From Tamarix chinensis (taxonomy: Eukaryota; Streptophyta; Magnoliopsida; Caryophyllales; Tamaricaceae), in contig CM060177.1 of the NCBI GenBank assembly GCA_030549775.1, forward strand, positions 87,081,236 through 87,145,235: 64,000 nt of DNA, given 5' to 3'. The first letter of the stretch is position 1. Each line of letters starts with the position of its first letter. Shown piece by piece: positions 13,185-24,995 of the stretch. A program made the position numbers and the translations under genes. A model generated the notes under the pieces. That model searched no databases and was not told where the DNA came from. It worked only from the letters and a program-made list of their open reading frames with translations.

Positions 13185-13470
13185 ATAACCCGGACTAGTG
13201 TATATATGAGTAGGGGAAGATAAAAGTTGATGATGGTAACAATAACGCTAATAAGAAGATAGTAGATAGTAATCAAAATAGAAAGGATGGTAATAACAAT
13301 AGCCTTATGATAAGTAACACTCTTAAAAAAAATAATACCGATAACAATAATTGTAAGAATAATAATGTTAGAAATAATTATGATAATAAGGAGTGGTAGT
13401 GATAACACTAATAATAATAATATTGATCATGATAATAATAGTGATAATAATGATGAAAATAAAACCTTGA
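13185..13470 (+). repeat. Degenerate (GATAAT/AAT)n tract
   Basis: AT-rich trinucleotide-like repeats with many interruptions. Long open frames here are translation of the repeat. Confidence 0.8.
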
Positions 13471-13539
13471 ATAGGTAGGATTTTCCTTAGTATCCATACT
13501 CTTAAAAGCCTAATACTATGGGGTATTTTTGCTAACTAA

Positions 13540-14240
13540 ATTCTAACCAATCCCCATCATTTTTCCGACTCTAATTCAGCCTAATCTTCCCCCAACTTGT
13601 CGAGCACCTTACTCCTCCCATGCAGCTACCTACCACCTTTCTCCCATGCTTGCCACCTTTTTCCCATACCTGAACACCTTTTTCCCATACCCTACACTCC
13701 TACCTATCTTACCCACTAACTTTACAGCCTTTCCCCTTCCCCTTAGCAGCCAATCACCCTCCCTACTCTTCTCCTCCCTCACGCCATTCCAGCCTGCAAA
13801 ATCATAGCAAATCAGCCCAGTCAACCTCCCTCACACCACCCAGCCACATGTAGCCAAAAACCCACGTAAACCAGCCCTCTCACCAAGTACTAGCCCTCAT
13901 CTTTTCCTCCTCTCAACCTGCATACCTACTCAACTTTTCTAGCCATCTACCCATCCATTTCCTTCCTTCTCCACGCACCCAACCTACCCCTTTCCCTTCT
14001 CCCAAGATTTCGACACCCATCTCCCACAAAACAACCTGCAACATCCTCCCCAACCAACTCTTGTAGCAGCCCCATTTTTCCCCCTATTTTCCCTTCCCTT
14101 CATAATCCCAACCTGCAACAAAGTCCCTCCTTCCCTCTCCCTTTTGGTCCTCTATTTTTCTCCCTACAAATCCTCTCATTCTTCCCCCTTACTTCCAGCA
14201 TTTGATATTCTTGTTTGCAGCCCCCAAACTTCTCCATTTC
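13540..14240 (+). other. Pyrimidine-rich tract of L7
   Basis: A long C/T-rich plus strand with CCACC, TTTCCC and CCTTCCCT clusters. Comparable tracts occupy L2, L3, L6, L9 and L16. Frames opened across it are proline/serine-rich artefacts. It may be a transcribed leader of the element (inference). Confidence 0.5.
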
Positions 14241-14745
14241 ACCACCGAACTCCTACCCAAAAATCACCCAACTTGCAGCCTTGCTAAACACCCTCTTCCC
14301 TTGTCTTTTGCCTCTCCAAGCATCAACTAATTCCGATGTAAGTATTCTATCTTCTAGTGTGCGTGGTATGTAAAAATTCCATGCACCGGCCGACTTGGTT
14401 AATTCCCTAATCGTATTTGGGGTAGTAGCTCGCATAGGTTGTCACTTTATTAATTTATTTAGCATAGATACTAATGCATGCATGGTTTTGGACGGTGTTA
14501 TTTATTTTTAGGTAATCTCAACCCCGCTTAAGGTATTCTTGGAAGAAACTCTTTGTGGTATTATTTTTCATAAACTCAAAGGTAAATCCAACTAATCCAT
14601 AGATGGTAGAATTTTGTGTGAAAATGATAGGTTAGTTTTCTAGGATAAAAAGTATGCTAGATTGAGGATATCAAATGACTTGTATTTTGAGGGAAATAGA
14701 AGCATGTTTTAGTTTGTTTCTATGTGAATATTATGATGTGTAAGT

Positions 14746-15105
14746 TAATATATGTTACCATGCTAATATTTATATGCCTAGGTAGTATTCTAAAAATTGA
14801 AGAGCGCATGCTTATGAAAATGTATATGGATTTATGCTAAAAAGAAATGTGCATGTTTAGGGTACTAATATATGTTACCATGCGAATATTTATATGCCTA
14901 GGTAGTATTCTAAAAATTGAAGAGTGCATGCTTATGACAACGTATATGGATTTATGCTAAAAATAAATGTGCATGTTTAGGGTACTAACATATGTTACCG
15001 TGTTAAAATTTATATTCCTAGGTAGTATTCTAAAAATTGAAGAGTGTATGCTTATTACTACGTATATGGATTTATGCTAAAAATAACTATGCATGTTTAG
15101 GGTTA
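14746..15105 (+). repeat. Three tandem copies of a 120-bp unit
   Basis: TATGTTACC starts at 14751, 14871 and 14991, exactly 120 bp apart. Each unit contains ATATTTATATGCCTAGG, TAGTATTCTAAAAATTG and GCATGTTTAGGG. Copies differ by scattered substitutions without internal indels. The third is the most diverged at its ends. Confidence 0.95.
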
Positions 15106-15892
15106 GAGTCCAACCGAAAATTTGTTATGTTTCATGGTAAGACCTATAAATAGATTAAATGTGTCCTTTGGACTTTTTAGATAATTTTGGATGTATGGCA
15201 TGTTAACTTAGAGTATAAATGTGTTTAAATGGTGATTATTATGTGTTGCATGTCATAGGGGTAAAAATTTGAATTCTATGTACCATGGTCCATATTTGAA
15301 ATTATTTTTGGAAATTGCATGAATTTTCTAAGATACTTGAAATGCATGCTAAGAGTGTATACATGTACCATGTGTGGTGAATACTTAGGGGTAATATAGT
15401 CTTTTGTCTTACCAAAGAAATTATTATATGTTATAATATCATTAGCTATTTTATGTTAGCTTTCTCATGAAAAATATCCTATGGGGATAAACCTACTAAT
15501 AAATTAAAGGAAAATGTGGTAGTTATAGATCGAACGGTATTTTGGTCATTGGGGCAAAATGTGTTTCAAAGTGAATAATTAGGCTAGTTGACTTAAGTGT
15601 TGGCCTCTGAATAATTTTAGAAATAATTGGAAAAATGGATTGAATAACTAAATCAGATAATTATTCGGGCTATGGCATGATGCGTACCCTAGGTCGTGTT
15701 GACTTGGAATTATTGTGACCCTTGTGGTCTTTTGGATTTGAAACTTGATGGTTGATTGTCGTGACCCTCGTAGTTCCTTGGTTGTTTGGTTGATGGCTAA
15801 GTTGTAATATTGTGAGCCTTATTGTTCTCAAATTAATAACATGATTTCATAAGACACTAATCACTTAAAGAGGAAGACTTGAGTTGGAAAGG

Positions 15893-16335
15893 AATCTAGT
15901 GCCTCGGACTTGACCACCGAGTGCATAGTTTGGGCCTTCGGGTCAAGGGGATCACTTCTGCTCTATAAGTATTCCATACACCCTATAGGGAGTACACGTA
16001 CTTAAGGACTTGAGTTCTGAGGTTTAGTATGGATGACTAATATGTCGTGTGGCTTCCTTGGCGAGCTTTGCCCTGGAATTGAGTGAATTATTTTGCTACC
16101 ACCTCCTTAACGAATCTCGTGCCTCGGACTTGGCAGCCAAGTGCATAGTTTGGGCCTTCAGGTTAAGGGGCTCACTTCTGCTCTATAGGTATTCCATACA
16201 CCCTATAGGAAGTGTGTGTATTTAAGGACTTGAGTTCTGAAGTTTAGTATGGACGATTGATATGTCGTGTGGCTTCCTTAGTGAGATTTACCCTAGAATT
16301 AAGTGATTTATTTTGGTACCACCTCCTTGATGATC
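15893..16335 (+). repeat. Two tandem copies of a 220-bp unit
   Basis: GCCTCGGACTTG starts at 15901 and 16121. The two copies stay aligned to the ACCACCTCCTT segment at 16098 and 16318. Each contains GTGCATAGTTTGGGCCTTC, CTCTATARGTATTCCATAC and ATATGTCGTGTGGCTTCC. The unit is more GC-rich than its surroundings. Confidence 0.95.
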
Positions 16336-17740
16336 ATTGTCATGGATATGGGATTGTATTCCACTTGAGAATTGTTATATAAATGATATAACCGGATTAG
16401 ACACCCACCATAATACTTCTATAATAATCGGATTAGGCATGACTTGAACATGGTTGGAATGTTTGGAATGTCACCAATTCTTCTTATTATGCTATAATGT
16501 ATGATCGTTGGTAAATTGAAATGGTTTTGATATTTTTAAACATGTCTTCAATGCCTTTAATAGGGATTTTGATCTAATTAGTATCATTAATTATGATGTA
16601 GAATTGTGTCAATAAAATCATGGCTTTGCATGTGATCATATGTTTTATTTGAATGCCTTATTTTTATGATGATTGCTATGTGGGTATGCTACCTCTCTGG
16701 AGGCGTTGTGATTTACTTAGTACAAGGAAGTCGTACAAATGCTATCACTTTTTAGAGGAGTATGTTTGTGGCATGCAATAGTTGAAGAATTTTGAGGAGC
16801 ATCATCCAGCCGACTAGTTAGGCTAAGGGAGTGAGTGGACACTGTCCCTATTTCCCTTTCCTTGTAACTTTGATGAACCAGATGAGTGTAAGGCAAACCA
16901 CTATTGCATCTTCGTGTGCTCTTTTATTTATTTTCTTGAAAGTTGTTAGTTACGTAATTATCTAAATGATCCTTTTGGTATGGATACTCTTTCTTTGCAA
17001 AATCCTTGATTATGTATAGTACTTCTCTCGCATTTTTTTGGTTTGACTTCTTTTAAGCCTTAGCACTTGACGTAGGGATGGTGAGGAGACCGAACTTAAG
17101 TTAAGTGTCGCGCTAACACTCATTGTTTACAATTTCCACTTCCGTAAAACAAAATTTTAAATGAAATTTTCAAGTCATGATTGTGGTGTTACACCCTATT
17201 ACACGCCCGTGCATATATGTTCGACTTACACTTATTTGCCCAATGATTGAGCATGGCCATGCCACTTTACACCGCCTAGTCATGCATAATTCTAACTCTC
17301 AGCCTAGGTGTGCACTATCTGTGACACACCCATACGACCACTTCTTTCAGTCGCGCACCCCTATTTTTACCCCCAAACCTCATTCAAACACCACCAAATT
17401 CCTACCATAGCTCCACCATACATTCCACAACACATCCATACAACTCAAGCTTCCATTTGAATTTGGTTATTTCATTTTTACCCTCATTACATTAATTTAT
17501 CCCTCAATTATACTCTTCGAACCTAACTATGTATTATGTTATTTTTTGTAGGTGATATTATGATGATATCGAAGGAGGAGGTCTAATATTTAAAAGAATG
17601 AAATGGTTATATCTAATAAAGAGACATAGATCAATACTTATCCTATGAGATGTTTCATTTATTTGAATATATACCTATCACCTATTATGAATTCATATGT
17701 TAATTGTAACCTTGATTCATTAATATTGTTCCCTTACTCG

Positions 17741-17795
17741 GTACATAGCGTACTGACCACCCTTTTTATGGGTGTTGCTCATTTCCACGAGTAGG
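17741..17795 (+). promoter_or_regulatory. Conserved LTR core block with hairpin (copy in L6)
   Basis: It contains GGTACATAGCGTACTGACC, the stem-loop CACCCTTTTTATGGGTG and TTGCTCATTTCCACGAGTAG, at 410-464 bp from the LTR 3' end. It is one of the best-preserved copies, with arms CACCC and GGGTG. Confidence 0.55.
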
Positions 17796-18210
17796 ATACC
17801 CTAATTTTTATGTATAGGTATCATAAGATACTCTAGATAACTATGCTGCCTATGATGCATTATGTGGAGATGAGTGATCTTATTTGTACTGGGTTTTTGG
17901 GTGAAGACTATAGTTATCTAGTAGATGTATGATCTGGATACCCTTTTTGGACTCTTGATCCATGGTATCTCTTATTTTTATTTTATTTATTATAACTCGA
18001 AGTTAATCTCCAAAACGCATATTGTATTATAAATGTTTATTTTGTTTCTAATTTTCTTGTGTTACTCTAAATGATTTTAGTCTTGTGATTGATGTAAGGA
18101 TGGTTGAATAAACTAGAATTATGTTAATAAAACCCTCAAAATTTTACTTATATACTTCCGTTGTAAAATTAAAATTTTCGGTAGTAAAAAAACTAGGGTG
18201 TGATAAAAAA

Positions 18211-19154
18211 TGACATAATTTAACCTTCTCAAAATATAATTTTAAAGAGAAAAAAAATAAGATCTTCAATTTTTCTCAAACCCTTAATCCTTCCTTACTT
18301 AAGAGAAACAAGGAAGAGCTAAGGGTAAGATTAAGAAAGAAAAGGTAAGGATTTGATCAAAAGATGGAAGATAAGACTCAACCTCTGAATTTTCCCTAGT
18401 ATAGAAGAAAAAGGAAAAAACATGAAGAATGCACAATACTCAGAAAATTTTCACAAAAGATGGGATAGAATGAGAAAGTGTATAAGCAAGGAGTTAAAAT
18501 GAATCAGACGTGGACATTAAGGGATAGATGGGCCAATATAATAAAGGGGAAGAGACATATGGAGGGAGGGAGAAAGTAAACTTTTGGTGAGTGTAGGGGA
18601 CCAAATTATAAAAGTGTGAATGATAAGAGTGAGGGAGATAGATACCATGGAGTAGGTAAGTAAGGAAAGGTGAAGAAGGATGTGCACATATCCATAGCTA
18701 TCGTAAGTGAGAGGAAAGTGAGAGAGTGTGATAGAAGGAGAAAAATACCTTAAGAGTGTTTTTGGTGAAAATTAGCTAAATAGAAGCATAGTATGGTCAA
18801 ATTAACGTAAAAATAATCCCAAAGAATAAAAATATACTTATTAACACAAATAGATTCTAATTATAAGTTTTCAAAAATATTGGAAAAAGATTCAAACCAA
18901 ATTTATAAAATTATCTAAAATTATTGGACAAATAGTTGATCAGTTTAGGCAAAACGAGTCAACTGGTTTATTGTGAAATAAAAGTGTCAATGTCTAAGCG
19001 TACTTCTTGATTGGTTAAGATAACAAGCCAACTTGTACACCTAAAATTTACATTTATATTATGATTTTAAGTCCTATTCAAAACCAAAACTAATTAATTT
19101 TATATCAACATAATGTTCAATATATTTTAAAAGATTTTAGGATGGAATATTACA
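18211..19154 (-). mobile_element. L4: LTR 5' part, including array 1
   Basis: A continuation of L4 after the L6 insertion. It is purine-rich (18290-18770), then has a small palindromic cluster at 18920-19030 (AGTTGATCAGTTTAGG, GAGTCAACTGGTTT). The terminus is GGAATATTACA at 19154. Array 1 is 124-234 bp from the LTR end, as in the other group A copies. Confidence 0.6.
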
Positions 19155-19640
19155 TATTTCCTTATGCTATAAATATTCCTTTTTCACTTAGCATATAGTT
19201 GTACTATGGTATATATTCATGGAAACTATGTTCCATAAGACTGTGACTTCTGGAGGGTGTGCTATGATTGCAGGGGTTTCTTTCATTCACTAAGTACCTA
19301 GTTGTATAATGGAAGACCAACATGGGAACAATGCTTCATAAGGTTTTGGGTTGTGAAGGGTATAAAATGATTAGCGGGGTTTTTTTCCTTTTCACTCAAT
19401 ACCTTTCCCATTCTATCTATCTTCGGCTTGTAGGCGGGATTAGGAATAATATTGTAGTAGACATTCAAGGAAATATTGTTTTACAATATTGCATCTTGTT
19501 GAGGGTATAGCATGATTGGTGGGTTTATCTATTGTATTTATTGTAATAACCTAAATACCTAAATTAGAAGATGTTGATGCCCAAGATATGTATAATATGT
19601 TTCAATTGGTTTTATCTCCTATATGCCCATATTGGGACTC
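19155..19640 (+). mobile_element. L8 left part with ~120-bp degenerate tandem repeats
   Basis: There is no gene. Three diverged copies of a 100-125 bp unit run over about 19183-19540. Each contains a GTGTGCTATGATTGCAGGGG-like segment (near 19257, 19357 and 19507) followed by a pyrimidine run ending ACTMARTACC in the first two. The segment then enters an 82-bp repeat that is cut by the Athila element at 19640 and resumes at 32773. The sequence resembles the second half of L13. Confidence 0.5.
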
Positions 19641-21185
19641 TGATAGATGGGATTTAAAGATTATTTTCATGCATAAAAATATCATTTATCCCTCATTAAT
19701 TTTATAAGATTTAATCTTTTCGTCGAGTTTTCCTCTTTTGAAAAGATTCTGCAGGAAAGAAAAAATTGAGGAACTTCAAGGAGAAATCAATGAAAAGAAG
19801 AAATCAATAAACGAACACATCAAAAAACACTGAATCAAGGGGATAAAAGTTGGAAATGAAGCAAATACACCAGAGAAGTTGTGCCGAAATTGCAAAAATA
19901 AAAATAGTGGAAACCCACAAAACTCGGTACCCCTGTGTTTTCTTAAACACGGGTCGTGTTAAATATCTCAAGCATTGATTTAAAATCTAACTGTCGGCAG
20001 AGAAGTTAGAGGAAAACACGGAGGTCCCGTGTTTCCATAAAAAAAATTGTAACTGTCAACGCGACCTGTTTATGATATATCCTATATCAAAATAGGGTTC
20101 GGAAGGAAGTTTGGAGAGATATCGAAACACTTTTGAATGTATTCTCTTTCTCTATTCTCTTTAGAATATACATGTAATGCACAATCCCAACTTCTTTTAT
20201 CTTCTTGAATTCTAGTGATCAATTGACAATCTCCACTTCAATTGATAAGTCTTCTCTACTCCTTTATAAATTGAAGTCTCTCCATTTTGGTTTAATATAA
20301 GTAAATTATCTACAATTATACTTTTGTTTGTTCTATTGTTATCTTATTATATTACTATTGGATGTTGTGAATGTGTTGTTGGCATTAGTTTTCAATCTTT
20401 ATATGGAATAATGTGGTTTCTAAATATGCAGATGTTAGAATAAACCGAATAGGGTAGGATGATTTGAGGATGGAATTATGTCTCAAATACAATATCATAT
20501 TTTGAATGTTTGATTCTAGATGAAATTTAATTGAATTAATGGATTGAATTGAATGATTTCGTATCATAGATAAGAATTTAAACTAATTAGATTGATCACC
20601 TATTTAGTTTAGAACTTGATCTTTGCTAAGACAATACAATTAACTCGTAATTGTTAATTAATTTGTCTGCAGTAGCAAGACGATTAATCGTTAATCTTAT
20701 CCATTAATTCATACAATTGAATAATCTGAGCTTATGTGGTTATGATTGTAGTTGGCGGCTTTCCATTCATAATGCTACCATTAATTAAATCTAGTGTTCG
20801 TAACCTAGGTTATTAAATGGTTAGGAAATAAATTGAGAGCATATTCAATTATTAAGGTTGAGAGAAAGCAAAGGAATGTGTTATTATGAATTTTCCAAAG
20901 GTCAACATTAATCGTATAGAATCATTCTTCTTCTTCGAGTATTTGATATTCTGATTCCATCATCAATTCATTCTTCCCCCTATTCATCAAATAGTGATTA
21001 AAACTTAGTATATTTAGATTTAGTATTAGAATTAATGAAATTGTATAAATGGAATTATAATATCAATTGCAAAATTAGTGATTAAAACGTCATTCCTAGT
21101 GGGTTCGACTCCTTCTTGCCATATACTAAGTATTTGGAAATTAGGATTTATTTATTAAATTTGTTGTACATACGATAGTGCATCA
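19641..21185 (+). repeat. Athila 5' LTR
   Basis: A 1545-bp LTR starting TGATAGATGG and ending GTGCATCA. It matches 31240-32767 almost base for base over its last 1.1 kb. The first third has a few more indels, including a short A-rich extra segment near 19790-19815. It carries palindromic AACACGG...CCGTGTT modules at about 19923-19970 and 20015-20035. Confidence 0.95.
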
Positions 21186-21192
21186 AAATTTT

Positions 21193-21210
21193 TGGCGCCA
21201 TTGCTGGGGA
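21193..21210 (+). other. Primer-binding site, tRNA-Asp type
   Basis: TGGCGCCATTGCTGGGGA begins 7 bp after the LTR. It matches the complement of the 3' end of plant tRNA-Asp(GTC) as known for Athila elements, with two transition differences. It would prime minus-strand cDNA synthesis. Confidence 0.9.
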
Positions 21211-21408
21211 ATGGCAATTATAATCTTTACTTTTGTTTTTGGTTTTGTTTCTTATTTTAGTTTTCAATAAATTCTCCTAGTGTACTCATCTTTTCTTTAA
21301 TTCTGTGAAATCTTCAAGCACTCGCAATTGAGATCGTTTGCAATTGAGCATCAAGGACAAATTATTCCATTCATAGATCCAAACTCTTCCTCTTTAATTG
21401 CAACCTGA
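21211..21408 (+). other. Athila 5' untranslated leader
   Basis: A short T-rich leader between the PBS and the likely gag start codon at 21409. No structure stands out. Confidence 0.6.
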
Positions 21409-22912
21409 ATGAGAAGAAAATTAGAACATGCTAGTCATATTCCATTACATTCTTAAGGAAGTTCCACAGATTTGGGAGAAGACCATATAGAGGATCTATT
21501 TAGTATGCCTTGCCACATTGATCCACCTATGACAGATCGAACTCTCAAGGAGCTAGCTACTCCTATCTTCAACCCTAATCTTTTATGCATTAATTATCCT
21601 GCTGATAATGATACTTGTGAGATCAAACCTGGATTAATACGCACTTTGCCTATTTTTACAGGTTTAAGAGACAACAGCCCCATGGGTTCAGGTTGTTTCA
21701 CTAACCCAAATAAATTTCTCAAGAAATTCCATATAGCTTGTTTTGGTATGAAACCGAATGGAGTAAGTGTAGAACAACTTAAACTCAAAGCTTTTCCTTT
21801 TTCTTTAGCTGATGCTGCTAAGGAATGGTTATATGATTTACCAGCGGGGTCAGTAAATACTTGGGCTGACATGCAAAAGGTTTTCCTTGTAAAATATTTT
21901 CCTTCATCGATAGCAACTAATATAAGAAAAGAAATATGCGGTATTAGGCAAGATGGAGGACAACCATTACATGAATATTGGGAACGTTTCAAGAATTGTG
22001 TGGTAGTTGTCCTAATCATCAAGTTAGTGAACAATTATTAATACAATACTTTTACGAAGGTTTATCTCCTATGGATCTCAATATGATAGATGCTGCTAGT
22101 GGTGGTGCTTTGGTTGATAAAACACCTATCGAAGCTAAAAGGTTAATTGCTAATATGGCATCTAACTCTCAATATTGTAATAGGGGTAATACTTCTATGT
22201 CTCAACAGGTGAAAGAAACCAATATTTCTGAATTGAAAACACAAGTATCAAATTGATAGCTCTTGTAGAAAGAGTTATAGGCGAAAAGATTCCTCCCAAG
22301 GTATGTGGAATTTGTTCTTTTACCGGGCATCTAACTGACATGTGTCCTACTTTGCAGGAAGAACAACAAGTGAATGCCGTTGGAGGACAACCCTTACCAA
22401 AAAGAATTGATCCATTTGCCCCAACATATAATCTTGGATGGAAGGATCATCTAAATCTAAGGTATGGAAACACTCAACAAGGTGGTAATTCATATTTCTA
22501 ACCATAGATTTATCAAAATCAACAAGGATCAAATCCACCTCCCGGATTCTTCCAGGTTCCACCAAATCACCAAAGACCACCATTCCAACCAATGCCTCCA
22601 CCGCAAGTTCCACAACAATCAGGGGGAATGCCTTTGGAAGACTTGGTGAAATATTTGGCTACCAATATATTACAATTTCAACAAGAGACCAGAAATGGTA
22701 TCAAGAATTTGGAGAATCAAGTGAGTCAACTGGAAAATTCCCTTGGCAAACTACAAGCAAAAGGATCTTCAAAATTCCCTAGCCAAACTAAAAGAAATCC
22801 TAGGGAAAATGCTAGTGCTATCACAACTCGTAGTGGGAAACAATTGTTGGATCCAAGAAAAGCGAGGGAGGAAGATGACATAAGTAAAGAGTCAGATGAA
22901 AACAATTGTTGA
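21409..22912 (+). pseudogene. gag: Athila gag (capsid/nucleocapsid), broken
   Basis: The structural protein that would form the virus-like particle. The likely start is ATG 21409, with a TAA 15 codons later (21454). The next methionine in frame is 21472. The capsid domain is recognisable at about 21690-22100 (KEWLYDLPAGSVNTW, then FFP-like KYFPSS, then KEICGIRQ), with a frameshift near 22000 and another near 22253. A zinc knuckle of CX2CX4HX4C form (CGICSFTGHLTDMC) lies at about 22299-22340. TAA 22499 and TAG 22505 follow. A Gln/Pro-rich linker and a short coiled-coil-like stretch (22640-22750) end at a third shift near 22905. Confidence 0.9.
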
Positions 22913-23734
22913 AGACGAAATAAGTGAAGAGTCACAACATGTAACAAAAAGTAAGTCACATTCTCCTAATAAAATTCCTGCTCCTTTTCCTAGCAGGTTG
23001 GCCAGAAACAAGAAGATGAACTATGACAAGGAGATATTTGACATATTTAAGAAGGTAGAAGTTAATCTCCCTCTTATTGATGCAATTAAAAAAGTACCAA
23101 GGAATGCAAAATTCCTTAAGGATTTGTGTACTAACAAAAGGAAACTGAAGGGAAATGAAAAGGTAAGTGTGGGAGAAAATGTGTCAGCAATTTTGCAAAG
23201 AAAGCTTCCACCGAAATGCAAGGATCCTGGTATTTTTACTATACCTTGCAAGATTGGAAACACGAGGTATGAAAAATGCATGCTTGACTTAGGTGCTTCA
23301 ATCAATGTCATGCCTTTATCTATCTTTAATACCCTAAGTCTAAGTCCTTTAAAGGAAACTCATGTTGTGATTCAATTGGCTGATAGATCTAACACATATC
23401 CTGAAGGGGTGATTGAGGATGTCTTAGTTCAGGTAAATGAGTTAGTTTTTCTTGCAGACTTTTATGTGTTAGATATACAAGATAATGGTTAGCTAAACCC
23501 TCTCCTATATTGTTAGGTAGACCATTCCTAAAAACTTCAAAAACAAAAATTGATGTCCACGATGGAGTGTTGACCATGGAGTTTGATGGTGAAGTTATTA
23601 AGTTTAACATATATGACTCCATGCGATACCCTACAGATGGTGAAGAGGTATCTATGATTCATGTCATTGAGGATTTAACTGAAATGGTGTATAATTTATC
23701 ATCGACTGATCCTATAGAAATAACCTTGACATAA
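22896..23734 (+). pseudogene. pro: Athila aspartic protease, broken
   Basis: A retropepsin that would cleave the Gag-Pol polyprotein. The active-site motif is DLGASINVMP at about 23287-23316, where D-L-G-A-S replaces the usual D-[ST]-G-[AS] as in other Athila proteins. The second conserved strand, after a one-frame shift near 23495, is LLGRPFLKTSKTKIDVHDG (about 23508-23565). A TAA at 23732 interrupts the linker to RT, where homologous elements usually have a sense codon. Upstream, 22980-23200 encodes the basic linker LPLIDAIKKVPRNAKFLKDL, common to this family. Confidence 0.9.
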
Positions 23735-24995
23735 TGCATAGAAACTGAAGGCTTGGAAGAACTGAACAAGATGTATGATGTTGAAGAAGAAATCAAAGAG
23801 GTAGTGGCTACTTTGGGAACATGTCCTAGTAGAATTGGAAGATTTGTGGATTTGCCATTGACATTAGATAGACCTCTACCTTCCATAGAGCAACCACCTG
23901 AAGTGGAATTGAAACCTCTACCTAACCATCTCAAATATGCATTCTTAGGAGATAAGAATACCCTTCCTGTTATCATATCTAGTGAACTAACATCCCAACA
24001 AGAAGAAAAACTGGTAAATGTTTTGAAAAAGTACAAATCAGCTTTGGGATGGACAGCTGCTGATATTAAGGGTATTAGTCCCTTCAGTATGTATGCATCG
24101 GATTTTAATGGAAGATGATGTGAAGCCAAGTAGACAAGTACAACATAGGTTGAATCCAATCATGATGGAGGTTTTGAAGAAAGAGGTTTTAAAATTGTTA
24201 TGTGGGAGTCATATACCCAATCTCTTATAGTAGTTGGGTTAGTCCTCTTCAAGTTGTCCCAAAGAAAATAGTTATAACAGTAGTGGAAAATGATAAAGGA
24301 GAAATGGTTCCTACTAGAGTTCAAAATGGTTGGAGGGTAGGTGTCGACTATAGGAAGCTGAACTCCATGACTAGGAAAGATCATTTTCCTTTACCATTTA
24401 TGGACCAAATGCTAGAATGGCTAGCAGGACGTGCTTATTATTGTTTCTTGACGGTTATTCTGGATATGTGCAGGTTCCCATAGCTCTAGAAGATCAAGAG
24501 AAAACCACATTTACATGTCCTTACGGTGCGTTTGTGTATCGACGCATGCCATTTGGATTATGTAATGCTCCAGCTACATTTCAAAGGTGTATAGTAAGCA
24601 TATTTTATGAATATCTGTAGAAAATTATCTAGGTATTTATAGATGATTTTAGTATTTATGGAGATACTTTTGAAGAATGACTAGGTAATTTAACTCTTAT
24701 CTTGAAAAGATGTCTGGAAACGAATCTTGTGCTAAACACTGAAAAATGCCATTTTATGGTTCAACAAGGAATAGTTTTGGGACATGTTATTTTGGCTAAA
24801 GGGAATGAAGTAGATAAGGCAAAAATTGATCTTATAGCTTCATTACCTTATCCATCAACTATTAAAGATGTGCGTTCATTTTTGGGGCATGCTGGATTTT
24901 ACAGCCGATTTATCAAGGATTTTTCTAAAATAGCCCAACCATTATGTAAGCTTCTTCAAAAAGAAATAGAATTTCAATTTGATAATGCATGCTAG
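23735..24995 (+). pseudogene. pol: Athila reverse transcriptase, broken
   Basis: An RNA-dependent DNA polymerase. The pre-RT linker carries LVNVLKKYKSALGWTAADIKG (about 24013-24075). Palm motifs follow: VGVDYRKLN (about 24340), DHFPLPFMDQMLE, FLDGYSGYVQV after a frameshift near 24450, and YRRMPFGLCNAPATFQRC. The catalytic motif FIDDFS (about 24636-24653) keeps both aspartates. Defects are a TGA at 24116, a frame change before 24202, and in-frame stops at 24618 (TAG), 24630 (TAG), 24678 (TGA) and 24993 (TAG, probably an original Trp). Confidence 0.93.

Larger units (their letters stand above)
13044..17193 (+). mobile_element. L7: complete solo LTR nested inside L6
   Basis: This is a 4150-bp unit starting TATAATACC (eroded TGTAATACC) and ending GGTGTTACA. 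It is flanked by perfect CCCTA duplications at 13039-13043 and 17194-17198. Rejoining the flanks gives a continuous L6 sequence. Internal landmarks are a GATAAT-rich region, a pyrimidine-rich zone (13540-14240), three 120-bp tandem copies and two 220-bp tandem copies. There is no gag-pol. The last 80 bp (AAAACAAAATTTTAAATG then GTGGTGTTACA) resemble the end at 54499, so L7 and L14 are probably the same subfamily. Confidence 0.85.
12015..18205 (+). mobile_element. L6: LTR split by nested LTR L7
   Basis: It starts TGTAATACTCC at 12015 and ends GGGTGTGATA at 18205 (eroded from GGGTGTTACA). AAAAA flanks both sides (12010-12014 and 18206-18210). The duplication alone is low-complexity and weak, but removing this unit restores the expected geometry of L4. 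Without L7 it is about 2.04 kb (12015-13043 plus 17199-18205). It contains a pyrimidine-rich zone (12240-12930) and a core block at 17741-17795. No coding region is present, so it looks like a solo LTR. Confidence 0.7.
7320..19154 (-). mobile_element. L4: antisense group A LTR split by two insertions
   Basis: The pieces are about 7320-8433, 11900-12014 and 18211-19154. The LTR 5' terminus (GGAATATTACA on the plus strand) is at 19154. Its two palindrome arrays lie at 18920-19030 and 7684-8050. After removing L5 and L6 with one duplication copy each (3466 + 6196 bp), the second array falls 1.44-1.81 kb from the LTR 5' end. That is where uninterrupted L5 and L12 have it, which independently supports both excisions. 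The left (LTR 3') boundary is not sharp, and its target-site duplication was not found. Confidence 0.6.

Noticed and set aside
21594..22034. 146-aa open frame on the minus strand across gag
   Set aside because: It is an antisense shadow of the Athila gag region; the sense strand carries the recognisable capsid motifs.
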